Shown here piece after piece: positions 23,409-31,499 of a DNA stretch of 64,000 nucleotides. The notes under the pieces are model-generated. The model was not told the origin of the DNA, searched no databases, and saw nothing but the letters and a program-made list of their open reading frames with translations. The stretch is from Candidatus Villigracilis vicinus (GTDB taxonomy: Bacteria; Chloroflexota; Anaerolineae; Anaerolineales; Villigracilaceae): NCBI GenBank assembly GCA_016721315.1, contig JADKIL010000001.1, positions 62,001 through 126,000 of the forward strand. Direction: 5' to 3'. Position 1 is the first letter of the stretch. Every line of letters begins with the position of its first letter. The translations under genes and the position numbers were made by a program.

Positions 23409-23432
23409 AAATGTAGAATGCAGAATTTGAAA
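23409..23432. repeat. Half-element of the 'GAATGATGAA' family
   Basis: AAATGTAGAATGCAGAATTTG in the ilvD-ilvB spacer shares words with 1719-1757 and 19106-19170 but lacks the second arm. Confidence 0.45.
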
Positions 23433-23443
23433 GGAATTATTGA

Positions 23444-25129
23444 ATGAAAAAGACAGGTGCAGAAATTGTTTGGGAATGTCTCACACGCGAAGGCGTGGAG
23501 GTGGTGTTCGGCTATCCGGGTGGTTCAAATATGCCGATCTACGATGCCATGTTGAGCTATCCGGTTCATCATGTGTTGGTGCGGCATGAGCAGGGTGGGG
23601 CGCACATGGCAGATGGATATGCGCGGGCTTCCGGCAAGGTCGGGGTGGCAATGGCTACTTCGGGTCCTGGTGCAACCAATTTGGTGACTGGTATTGCCAC
23701 AGCCATGATGGATTCGGTTCCCGTGGTCTTCATTACCGGGCAGGTAGCGGCTCATCTCATCGGCGGCGACGCCTTCCAGGAAACGGATGTGACAGGGATC
23801 ACCCTGCCCATCACGAAGCATAACTATCTGGTGACCCGTGCAGATGAAATTGCGGAGACCATTCGTGAGGCGTTTTACATTGCCAAAAGCGGCAGACCGG
23901 GACCCGTTTTGATCGATATCTGCAAGAACGCTCAGATCGAATCTTGCGAGTTCGAATATCCGGACGAAGTAAAACTACCCGGCTACCAGCCGGTGATGCA
24001 TGCGCCGCGTCCATCTTTGGATGATGCGGTGAAATTGCTTGAGAAGGCGAAGAAGCCCATCATCCTGTGTGGACACGGCGTGCTGATGTCCAAAGCGGAG
24101 CAGGAATTGCTTCAGTTCGCAGTCAAAACGCAAACCCCGGTGGCAAGCACGTTGTTAGGGTTGGGCGCGTTCCCGTCTTCGCATGAATTAAGCCTTGGCA
24201 TGATGGGTATGCACGGCGAAGTGCATACGAATATGGCGATCCAGAATTCTGACTTGATCCTTGCTTTTGGTATGCGGTTCGATGACCGTGTGACCGGCAC
24301 TCTCAAGACCTATGCGCCACGCGCGAAGAAAATTCATATCGAGATCGACCCGTCCGAATTACACAAGAACGTCTATGCGGACGTCCCTTTGGTGGGCGAC
24401 CTGAAAACCGTCCTGAACGATCTCATCCCGATGGTGGATGAATACGACCATGAGGATTGGAAGTCTGAGATCAATGGCTGGAAATCCGAAGCCGATAAAC
24501 GCAGCATTATGAATTGGAATAATGATGGCAAGCTCTATGTGGCTCATCTTATTGCAGATATCTGGAAGGCGACCGGCGGCGGCGCGATCGTCACCACCGA
24601 TGTGGGACAGCACCAGATGTGGACAGCGCAATATTACCAGCTCGACAAACCGAACCGTTGGATCACCTCCGGCGGTGCAGGTACGATGGGCTTCGGTCTG
24701 CCTTCCGCCATTGGTGCCTGGTTTGCGGCGAAAGATCAGGAGATCTGGGCTGTGGCTGGGGATGGCGGTTTCCAGATGACGGCTGCTGAATTGACCACTG
24801 CCGTTCAGGAAGGCGCGAATGTAAAAGTCGCCATCATGAACAACAACTTTCTTGGCATGGTTCGTCAGTGGCAGGAATTCTTCTTTGAGAAGCGCTATTC
24901 AGCTGTGAATATGGTCACTCCAGATTTTGTCAAACTGGCAGAGGCGCATGGCGTACCCGCCCGCCGCGTGACCAAGCGCGAAGAAGTAGACGAAGCCATT
25001 GCCTGGGCGCGCAGCATCAAAGGACCGACGGTGCTCGAATTCAAAGTGGAACGTGAAGATGCGGTCTACCCGATGGTTCCCGCCGGTGCAGCCCTTCACG
25101 AAATGCTGCAGAGACCGGAAAAAGCGTAA
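23444..25129 (+). CDS. ilvB: Acetolactate synthase large subunit
   Basis: 561 residues. A thiamine-diphosphate enzyme making acetolactate and acetohydroxybutyrate. GAEIVWECLTREGVEVVFGYPGGSNMPIYDAM opens the Pyr domain with the catalytic glutamate in VRHEQGGAHMADGYARASG; the PP domain has GDGGFQMTAAELTTA and NNNFLGMVRQWQEFF. Length is normal. AAGGAATT precedes the ATG. The regulatory subunit follows after 39 bases. Confidence 0.96.
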   Translation: MKKTGAEIVWECLTREGVEVVFGYPGGSNMPIYDAMLSYPVHHVLVRHEQGGAHMADGYARASGKVGVAMATSGPGATNLVTGIATAMMDSVPVVFITGQVAAHLIGGDAFQETDVTGITLPITKHNYLVTRADEIAETIREAFYIAKSGRPGPVLIDICKNAQIESCEFEYPDEVKLPGYQPVMHAPRPSLDDAVKLLEKAKKPIILCGHGVLMSKAEQELLQFAVKTQTPVASTLLGLGAFPSSHELSLGMMGMHGEVHTNMAIQNSDLILAFGMRFDDRVTGTLKTYAPRAKKIHIEIDPSELHKNVYADVPLVGDLKTVLNDLIPMVDEYDHEDWKSEINGWKSEADKRSIMNWNNDGKLYVAHLIADIWKATGGGAIVTTDVGQHQMWTAQYYQLDKPNRWITSGGAGTMGFGLPSAIGAWFAAKDQEIWAVAGDGGFQMTAAELTTAVQEGANVKVAIMNNNFLGMVRQWQEFFFEKRYSAVNMVTPDFVKLAEAHGVPARRVTKREEVDEAIAWARSIKGPTVLEFKVEREDAVYPMVPAGAALHEMLQRPEKA

Positions 25130-25168
25130 AAACGATAATGGACTTTGTCCCTTATCTAAAGGAGAAAA

Positions 25169-25729
25169 ATGAACTACACCTTCATTGCATTAGTTGAGAA
25201 CAAACCTGGCGTGTTGAACCGTGTTTCTTCACTGTTTCGCCGCCGTAACTTCAATATCGAATCTCTGGCGGTAGGACGTACCGAAAACCCTGAAGTTTCG
25301 CGCATGACCATCGTGGTCGATTGCCCCAATGGGGACATGGATGCGCATAAACTGGAAGCCAATTTATATAAATTGGTTAACGTGATCGATGTGCAGGATG
25401 TCACCCGCCAGCCTTCTGTAACCCGTGACCTGGCTCTGATCAAGGTCAAGGTCGGACCGGAACGCCGCGCAGAAGTGAACGGACTCGCCGAGATCTTCCG
25501 CGCCCACATTGTGGACGTTGCCCCTGAGTCTGTCATCGTGGAGATCACCGGCACCGAAGATAAGATCGAAGGCATGATCGAGCTTCTGCGCCCGATCGGT
25601 ATCATGGAAATGGTGCGCACCGGTCAGATCTCGATGACACGCGGCAACAACGACGGCATTCGCCGTATGCCCGGGTTGGATGGGCGCCGTTATGAAGACG
25701 TGATGGATATGGCGGTCATGGCGCCGTAA
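25169..25729 (+). CDS. ilvN: Acetolactate synthase small (regulatory) subunit
   Basis: 186 residues. An N-terminal ACT domain (FIALVENKPGVLNRVSSLFRRRNFNIESLAVGRTE) binds valine for feedback inhibition, and a C-terminal domain (LALIKVKVGPERRAEVNGLAEIFRAHIVDVAPESV) contacts the catalytic subunit. Size and order match IlvN/IlvH. AAAGGAG upstream. The 96-base spacer to ilvC contains words such as CCTGCAACCTTCAACTT that resemble repeat vocabulary but form no clear hairpin. Confidence 0.96.
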   Translation: MNYTFIALVENKPGVLNRVSSLFRRRNFNIESLAVGRTENPEVSRMTIVVDCPNGDMDAHKLEANLYKLVNVIDVQDVTRQPSVTRDLALIKVKVGPERRAEVNGLAEIFRAHIVDVAPESVIVEITGTEDKIEGMIELLRPIGIMEMVRTGQISMTRGNNDGIRRMPGLDGRRYEDVMDMAVMAP

Positions 25730-25825
25730 AGACTGAAAAAGTCAAAATGAGGCTCGCAGAAATAACGAAACCTGCAACCTTCAACTTGTAATCAAAAACT
25801 TTAAACAAAATCAGGAGAATAAAAA

Positions 25826-26878
25826 ATGGCTAAGATCGATTTCGGTGGTGTGGTGGAAGATGTTGTTACCCGCGATGAATTCCCGCTTGAAAAGGCGCGT
25901 GAAGTCTTGAAGAATGAAGTAGTGGCTGTGGTCGGCTATGGCGTGCAGGGACCGGCTCAGGCAATGAACATGCGCGACAACGGCATTAACGTCATTGTCG
26001 GCCAGCGCAAGGGTACGTCTAATTGGGATAAAGCCATTGCCGATGGCTGGGTTCCCGGCAAGACTCTCTTCGAAGTGGAAGAAGCGGTAGAAAAAGGCAC
26101 TGTCATTCAGTATTTACTTTCAGATGCCGGTCAGCGTTCACAGTGGCCCGCGATCGTGGAACACCTCAATGAAGGTGATATGCTCTACTTCTCTCATGGC
26201 TTCTCTGTCACCTTCAAGGATGACACTGGAGTGATCCCGCCTCCGCACGTGGATGTGGCTTTGGTTGCCCCCAAGGGCTCTGGTCGTAGTGTGCGGGTTA
26301 ACTTCCTGGAAGGTTCTGGTATCAATGCCAGTTATGCTATCCACCAGGATGCAACCGGCAAGGCAAAAGACCGCACCATTGCGTTGGGTATCGCCATCGG
26401 TGCTGGTTACCTCTTCCCAACTACCTTCGAAAATGAAGTACTCTCTGACCTTACAGGCGAACGCGGTATTCTCATGGGGGCTCTCGCAGGTGTGATGGAA
26501 GCCCAGTACAACGAACTCCGCAAACATGGACATTCTCCCTCTGAAGCTTTCAACGAAACAGTAGAAGAGTTAACTCAATCCCTCATCCGCCTCGTTGGAC
26601 AGAACGGTATGGACTGGATGTATGCCAACTGCTCGACCACCGCTCAGCGCGGCGCACTCGATTGGAAAGACAAGTTCCGTGATGCAACTGCACCCGTCTT
26701 CAAAGACTTGTATGAAAGCGTTGCGACCGGTAACGAAGCCCGCATTACCCTCGAAGCCAACAGCCAGCCCGATTATCGTGCCAAGCTCGAAGTGGAACTC
26801 GCCGCCATCCGCGATTCGGAAATGTGGCGTGCTGGTGCCGCTGTTCGTTCGCTGCGCCCTGAAAATTGGAAGAAGTAA
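25826..26878 (+). CDS. ilvC: Ketol-acid reductoisomerase
   Basis: 350 residues. It isomerises and reduces acetolactate with NAD(P)H. The nucleotide loop reads VVGYGVQGPAQAMNMRDNGINVIVGQR rather than the common GYGSQGHAHALNL, which places it with a less common branch of the family. Metal-binding residues are in FENEVLSDLTGERGILMGAL and the C-terminal knot region in YANCSTTAQRGALDW. The Q-R following VIVG at the loop end suggests NADPH preference, as inference. AGGAG upstream. Confidence 0.94.
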   Translation: MAKIDFGGVVEDVVTRDEFPLEKAREVLKNEVVAVVGYGVQGPAQAMNMRDNGINVIVGQRKGTSNWDKAIADGWVPGKTLFEVEEAVEKGTVIQYLLSDAGQRSQWPAIVEHLNEGDMLYFSHGFSVTFKDDTGVIPPPHVDVALVAPKGSGRSVRVNFLEGSGINASYAIHQDATGKAKDRTIALGIAIGAGYLFPTTFENEVLSDLTGERGILMGALAGVMEAQYNELRKHGHSPSEAFNETVEELTQSLIRLVGQNGMDWMYANCSTTAQRGALDWKDKFRDATAPVFKDLYESVATGNEARITLEANSQPDYRAKLEVELAAIRDSEMWRAGAAVRSLRPENWKK

Positions 26879-26918
26879 CCGAATATCGAATACTCGAATA
26901 CTCGATATTCGGTATTTG
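26879..26918. repeat. Palindromic element, 'TCGATATTCGA' family
   Basis: CGAATATCGAATACTCGAAT is followed by ACTCGATATTCGG; arms are complementary and match the lysY-lysZ spacer (11996-12046). Confidence 0.7.
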
Positions 26919-26932
26919 ATGTGGAGACATAT

Positions 26933-28567
26933 ATGTCTAACTACGTCAAAATTTTTGATACAACCTTGAGAGACGGCGAACAATCTCCCGGCGCAACGAT
27001 GACCTCTGCCGAAAAATTGGAAGTGGCGTACAACCTCGCCCGCCTCGGCGTGGATATTATCGAAGCTGGCTTCCCTGCCGCTTCGCCGGATGATCTGGAA
27101 GCCGTCCGCCGGATCGCGCTCGAAGTGGGCAACCCGCCCAATGGAAGTCCTGATGCGAAGGTTCCCGTCATCGCTGGCTTGGCTCGTGCCAATAAGCCCG
27201 ATATCGATAAGGCATGGGAAGCCGTGCAAGGAGCGAAGAAGCCGCGCATTCACACGTTCCTGGCTACATCGGCAATCCATATGAAGCACAAGTTGAAGAT
27301 GGATCCCGAAGATGTGGTGCAGCGTGTTTCTGAAATGGTGACGTATGCGCGTTCCTTATGCGCGGACGTTGAGTTCTCACCTGAAGATGCCGGACGTTCT
27401 GAGCCTGAATTCTTATATGTTGTGTTGGGTGAAGCTATCAAAGCCGGTGCAACCACGCTCAATATTCCCGATACAGTCGGCTACACCACCCCCGATGAAT
27501 TTTTCAAATTGATCGATGGCATCATCAAAAATACGCCGGGCATGCATGATGGGATCACGGTTTCTGTGCATTGCCACGATGATCTGGGACTCGCCACCGC
27601 GAACACACTGGCGGGCATCCGCGCAGGAGCACGTCAAGCCGAGGTGACCGTGAACGGAATCGGTGAACGCGCGGGCAACACCTCGCTTGAAGAAGTAGTG
27701 ATGGCGTTGAAAACGCGTCACCCGGTCTTTGGCTTGGAAACTGGGATTGAGACTCAGCAACTCTCGCGCATCTCGAAACTGGTTAGCAATTACACCGGTA
27801 TCGTTGTGCAACCGAATAAAGCCATCGTTGGGTCAAATGCTTTCGCGCATGAAGCCGGTATTCATCAGGATGGCATGCTGAAACACCAAAGCACATACGA
27901 GATCATGCGCCCTGAAGATGTGGGTGTGAATCAGACCAACCTGGTGCTGGGCAAACATTCCGGTCGCGCCGCGCTGCGCAACCGCCTGGCGGAAATGGGA
28001 CACTCGCTCGATGATGTTGAACTTGATAAGGCATTCGCGCGCTTCAAAGAACTTGCCGACCGCAAGAAGGTCATTACCGACCTCGACCTCGAGGCCTTGG
28101 TTGCCGATGAGTTTTACAAGCCGCGTGATGTGTATCTGTTGAATGGCTTACAAGTGACCAGCGGCACAGTGGGCATGCCCACCGCCACCATCCGTTTACG
28201 CGGACCTGACGGCGTTGTTCACACCATTGCTGCCATCGGTACTGGTCCTGTGGATGCAACCTATAAGGCCATTGATGCGATCGTGAATGTTCCTTGTACA
28301 TTGCTGGAGTTCAACATTCACGCCATTACCGAGGGCATTGACGCACTTGGTGAAGTGACAGTCCGTATTCAAAACGAAGGCGGTTCCACCACCATGGATG
28401 CGCAAAGTGAAGTGGAATACAAGCGCGTTTACGGCGGACATGGCGCAGATTCTGACATCATCGTCGCCAGCGCCAAGGCATACATCAACGCGTTGAACAA
28501 ACTCATCATCGCCCAAACCGAAGGCAAAGGCAAAACGCCGAACGATCTTGGGGTGATGCTGGGATAA
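26933..28567 (+). CDS. leuA: 2-isopropylmalate synthase
   Basis: 544 residues from the ATG at 26933, chosen because TGGAG sits just upstream; the in-frame GTG at 26921 overlaps that site. It condenses acetyl-CoA with 2-oxoisovalerate. IFDTTLRDGEQSPGATM, HCHDDLGLATANTLAG, NGIGERAGNTSLEEVVMAL and EAGIHQDGMLK are catalytic-domain signatures; the C-terminal regulatory LeuA dimer domain (GTVGMPTATIRLRGPDG) senses leucine. Homocitrate synthase is a relative, but the length and C-terminal domain favour LeuA. Confidence 0.94.
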   Translation: MSNYVKIFDTTLRDGEQSPGATMTSAEKLEVAYNLARLGVDIIEAGFPAASPDDLEAVRRIALEVGNPPNGSPDAKVPVIAGLARANKPDIDKAWEAVQGAKKPRIHTFLATSAIHMKHKLKMDPEDVVQRVSEMVTYARSLCADVEFSPEDAGRSEPEFLYVVLGEAIKAGATTLNIPDTVGYTTPDEFFKLIDGIIKNTPGMHDGITVSVHCHDDLGLATANTLAGIRAGARQAEVTVNGIGERAGNTSLEEVVMALKTRHPVFGLETGIETQQLSRISKLVSNYTGIVVQPNKAIVGSNAFAHEAGIHQDGMLKHQSTYEIMRPEDVGVNQTNLVLGKHSGRAALRNRLAEMGHSLDDVELDKAFARFKELADRKKVITDLDLEALVADEFYKPRDVYLLNGLQVTSGTVGMPTATIRLRGPDGVVHTIAAIGTGPVDATYKAIDAIVNVPCTLLEFNIHAITEGIDALGEVTVRIQNEGGSTTMDAQSEVEYKRVYGGHGADSDIIVASAKAYINALNKLIIAQTEGKGKTPNDLGVMLG

Positions 28568-28570
28568 GCT

Positions 28571-28626
28571 CCGAACCGCCGACGACTGACCATTGACCGC
28601 CGTCAGCAGTCGTCGGTCTACGGTCA
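28571..28626. repeat. Palindromic element, 'GACCGCCGAC' family
   Basis: CCGCCGACGACTGACC and CAGTCGTCGGTCTACGGTC pair across the leuA-leuC spacer. Related elements lie at 33065-33125 and 35155-35208. Confidence 0.7.
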
Positions 28627-28665
28627 AATCATTACGGAATAAAAAAATTTAACAAGGTATCGAAT

Positions 28666-30075
28666 ATGGCAAATCAACCAAAAACACTCTTTCAAAAAAT
28701 CTGGGACTCGCACGTCGTCACCGAGCAGGAAGGCGCTCCCGCCGTCCTCTACATTGACCTGCACCTCGTTCACGAGGTAACCTCTCCCCAAGCCTTTACC
28801 GGACTCCGCACTCGTGGGCTGAAAATTCGCCGCCCCGACAAAACTTTGGCAACGATGGATCACTCCATCCCAACCACTCCCATTGATGTGCCGATTGCCG
28901 ATGCAATGGCAGCCGCACAGATCAAGCAAATGGAAACCAATGCCGCTGAATTTGGCATCACCCTGCACGGCATGACCAGTCCGCATCGCGGCATCGTCCA
29001 CGTGATCGGACCGGAACTCGGGCGCACCCAGCCCGGCATGACCATCGTCTGCGGCGATAGTCACACGGCTACACATGGCGCATTTGGCGCACTCGCGTTC
29101 GGCATCGGTACTTCAGAAGTTGAACACGTCCTTGCGACTCAATGTCTCTTGCAGAAGAAACCCAAAACCTACGAAGTCCGCGTGGATGGAAAACTCCCTG
29201 CTGGCGTTTCTGCCAAAGACATCATCCTTGCGCTCATCGCCAAGATCGGCGTGGGTGGGGGAACGGGGCATGTCTTTGAATACACCGGCGAAGCCATTCG
29301 TGGGCTGACCATGGAACAACGCATGACCATCTGCAACATGTCCATTGAAGGCGGCGCGCGCGCAGGCATGATCGCCCCCGACGAAGTCACTTTCGAATAT
29401 CTCAAAGGACGCGAGTTCGCTCCCCAAGGCGCAGACTGGGACAAAGCCGTTGCCTATTGGAAGACCCTGCCCAGTGACGAAGGCGCCGTGTACGATAAGT
29501 CTATTGTTCTCAATGCCGCTGACCTCGAACCGATGATCACCTACGGCACGAATCCCGGCATGGGCATGAAGATCACTGATCGCGTTCCCACTACGGAATC
29601 ATTTAGTGAGCCTTCGCAAAAAGCCGCCTTCGAAAAAGCCATGAACTACATGGGCTTGCAGCCTGGTCAATCGCTGCTCGGTCAAAAAGTAGACGTGGTT
29701 TTCATCGGCTCCTGCACCAACTCCCGCATCTCTGACTTGCGTCTTGCTGCTGGTATGTTGAAAGGGAAGAAAGTTGCAGATGGACTTCGTCTCATGGTTG
29801 TTCCCGGTTCGCAAGATGTAAAGAAGCAAGCCGAGCAAGAAGGCTTGGATAAGATATTTAAAGAAGCAGGCGCTGAATGGCGTGAAGCAGGTTGCTCGTT
29901 ATGTATTTCAATGAACGGTGACTTTGTTCCTGCTGGGCAATATGTTGTTTCAACAAGTAACCGTAATTTTGAAGGTAGACAAGGTAAAGGTTCTCGCTCT
30001 TTTCTTGCAAGCCCAATTACTGCTGCTGCAACCGCTATCAATGGAGTTGTTACTGACCCAAGAACTCTGCTGTAG
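28666..30075 (+). CDS. leuC: 3-isopropylmalate dehydratase large subunit
   Basis: 469 residues. With LeuD it isomerises 2- to 3-isopropylmalate. GDSHTATHGAFGALAFGIGTSEVEHVLATQ and the three iron-sulfur cysteines (FIGSCTNSRISDLR, EAGCSLCISMNGD) are present. From about 29830 to the stop the codon style changes: TTA, AGA, ACA, TCA and T-ending codons replace the C/G-ending codons used in the rest of the gene, and GC falls. The protein stays in frame and conserved, so this tail looks like a replaced segment. An HNH endonuclease gene faces it three bases after the stop. Confidence 0.95.
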   Translation: MANQPKTLFQKIWDSHVVTEQEGAPAVLYIDLHLVHEVTSPQAFTGLRTRGLKIRRPDKTLATMDHSIPTTPIDVPIADAMAAAQIKQMETNAAEFGITLHGMTSPHRGIVHVIGPELGRTQPGMTIVCGDSHTATHGAFGALAFGIGTSEVEHVLATQCLLQKKPKTYEVRVDGKLPAGVSAKDIILALIAKIGVGGGTGHVFEYTGEAIRGLTMEQRMTICNMSIEGGARAGMIAPDEVTFEYLKGREFAPQGADWDKAVAYWKTLPSDEGAVYDKSIVLNAADLEPMITYGTNPGMGMKITDRVPTTESFSEPSQKAAFEKAMNYMGLQPGQSLLGQKVDVVFIGSCTNSRISDLRLAAGMLKGKKVADGLRLMVVPGSQDVKKQAEQEGLDKIFKEAGAEWREAGCSLCISMNGDFVPAGQYVVSTSNRNFEGRQGKGSRSFLASPITAAATAINGVVTDPRTLL

Positions 30076-30078
30076 AAA

Positions 30079-30795
30079 CTAACGATAGTCAATTTGTCGA
30101 AGGCTTTTCTTGCTATTACATCTGGCACACAGTGGTTGAATGTTGTTAATAGAATCACTGCCGCCGAGAATCAATGGACGCACATGATCACGAGTAAGTT
30201 TGATCTCAGGTTCTTGCTTTCCGCAGCATAGGCATTTGAAGTTGTACTTAGCTTTCAAAGCTTGCCATTCTGCATCAGTATGAGAGCCTTTAGCAAAAAG
30301 TTTTCGGGCGCGACGGTTGTTTGTGTATAAAGTTAGTTTGTCTCGGTTTGCTTTGCCGTACTCCCGTTGATAAGCATTTCGTTCTTCCGCATGTTTGTCA
30401 CGAGATTTTCGTCCAATTTCACGGTAATGCTCCAAGTCTTGTTGACGTCGCTCTCTGGCTTTGATGTTGATTTCTTCTCGGTGAGTTTCGCGATATTTCC
30501 CCAGAGCTTCTTGGTACTTTTCAGGATTTGCCCTTTTGTGCTTGCGTTTCAGTTCTTGATAATGTGCTTTGTTAGCTTCAACGTACTCGCGTTCTCTTGC
30601 TCGGTACTCTTCGATTTTTGCTGCTCGTTCGGCACGGGCTTGTGCTCGGAAACACTCCCTGCAACGGTATTTATATCCGTCGCCAACAGGCAAGCCAAAT
30701 AATCTGGCTGGAGCAAACTCACTAAGTGGTTTCCAACCACATTCAGGATTTGCACAATTCTTTCCTGCAACACCGTCTTGATACACAATTGCCAT
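30079..30795 (-). CDS. HNH endonuclease, probably a free-standing mobile gene
   Basis: 238 residues from the ATG at 30795, which has AAGGAG upstream; longer in-frame starts run into leuD antisense and are rejected. The N-terminus has CANPECGWKPLSEF...YKYRCRECFRAQARAE, a zinc-binding module typical of phage-like HNH proteins. The middle (about residues 65-165) is a highly charged helix with repeated YRE/YQE/NRDK words. The C-terminal HNH domain reads KCLCCGKQE...LTRDHVRPLILGGSDSINNIQPLCARCNSKK. It sits in opposite orientation between leuC and leuD, which are normally adjacent, and is more AT-rich than both. It probably cleaves DNA and spreads itself; a host defence role is less likely. Confidence 0.85.
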   Translation of the reverse strand: MAIVYQDGVAGKNCANPECGWKPLSEFAPARLFGLPVGDGYKYRCRECFRAQARAERAAKIEEYRAREREYVEANKAHYQELKRKHKRANPEKYQEALGKYRETHREEINIKARERRQQDLEHYREIGRKSRDKHAEERNAYQREYGKANRDKLTLYTNNRRARKLFAKGSHTDAEWQALKAKYNFKCLCCGKQEPEIKLTRDHVRPLILGGSDSINNIQPLCARCNSKKSLRQIDYR

Positions 30796-30809
30796 CGTAA
30801 GTCCGCTCC

Positions 30810-30838
30810 TTGAGCAAAATATGTAAGGTAAGTATAAA
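30810..30838 (+). promoter_or_regulatory. Candidate promoter for leuD downstream genes
   Basis: TTGAGC (30810-30815), 17-bp spacer, TATAAA (30833-30838), inside the AT-rich insert, 21 bases before the leuD ATG. It could restore leuD-cimA-leuB-ilvE transcription after the HNH insertion. Confidence 0.55.
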
Positions 30839-30858
30839 TCAATCAATAAGGAAAATGT

Positions 30859-31440
30859 ATGGCACAATTTACTTCTCTCACCTCCCGCGCACTTGCCATC
30901 CCTGTCAACGACATCGACACGGACCAGATCATCCCTGCGCAATTCCTCAAAGTGACCGATAAGAACGGTCTCGCCGACGCGCTCTTTTTCAACTGGCGCT
31001 ATAACGATGATAAATCTCCGAAAGAAGACTTCATTATCAACAAGCCCGAGTCAAAGGGCGCACAAATTCTCCTAGCCGGAGACAACTTCGGCTGCGGTTC
31101 GAGCCGCGAACATGCGCCGTGGGCACTCACCAGCTACGGCTTCCGCGCCGTCATCTCCACCTCATTTGCAGACATCTTCCGCAACAACTCGTTGAAGAAC
31201 GGACTCATTCCCATCATCGTGGATGATGAGACTCACAAGATGCTCTTCGACTTGTTGGAAGAAGCGCCTCGCGCTGAGCTGACAGTTGATCTGGCCACCC
31301 AAACCGTTTCCTTCCCCGGAGGCTCGTTCACCTTCCCGATCGACGCATTCAACAAGACTTGTTTGCTCAACGGCGTGGACGAACTCGGCTACATCATGGG
31401 TTTTGAGAAAGATATTGCGGCTTTTGAAGCAAAGGCGTAA
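30859..31440 (+). CDS. leuD: 3-isopropylmalate dehydratase small subunit
   Basis: 193 residues. The partner of LeuC in leucine synthesis. ALAIPVNDIDTDQIIPAQFLK and GDNFGCGSSREHAPWAL (swivelling-domain active-site loop) are typical; length fits the bacterial LeuD class of about 190-200 residues. AAGGAAAATGT precedes the ATG at 30859. It is separated from leuC by the HNH gene and normal host composition resumes here. Confidence 0.95.
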   Translation: MAQFTSLTSRALAIPVNDIDTDQIIPAQFLKVTDKNGLADALFFNWRYNDDKSPKEDFIINKPESKGAQILLAGDNFGCGSSREHAPWALTSYGFRAVISTSFADIFRNNSLKNGLIPIIVDDETHKMLFDLLEEAPRAELTVDLATQTVSFPGGSFTFPIDAFNKTCLLNGVDELGYIMGFEKDIAAFEAKA

Positions 31441-31492
31441 TTAGTAATTGGTGATTGGTAATTACAAGTTACTAATTACCAATCACCAAAAG
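31441..31492. repeat. Palindromic element, 'AATTGGT/ACCAATT' family
   Basis: TAGTAATTGGTGATTGGTAA and TACTAATTACCAATCACC form a hairpin in the leuD-cimA spacer. This is the intergenic form of the sequence found in frame in carB and lysK. Confidence 0.78.
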
Positions 31493-31499
31493 GCAACAC

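Noticed and set aside
23408..23443. T-box or further attenuator before ilvB, ilvN or ilvC
   Set aside because: Spacers are only 36 to 96 bases with no terminator and no T-box core, so these genes appear to depend on the ilvD promoter.
30796..30942. Longer HNH reading frame beginning at 30942
   Set aside because: The extra 49 residues are antisense to leuD and have no protein-like pattern; the ATG at 30795 has AAGGAG upstream.
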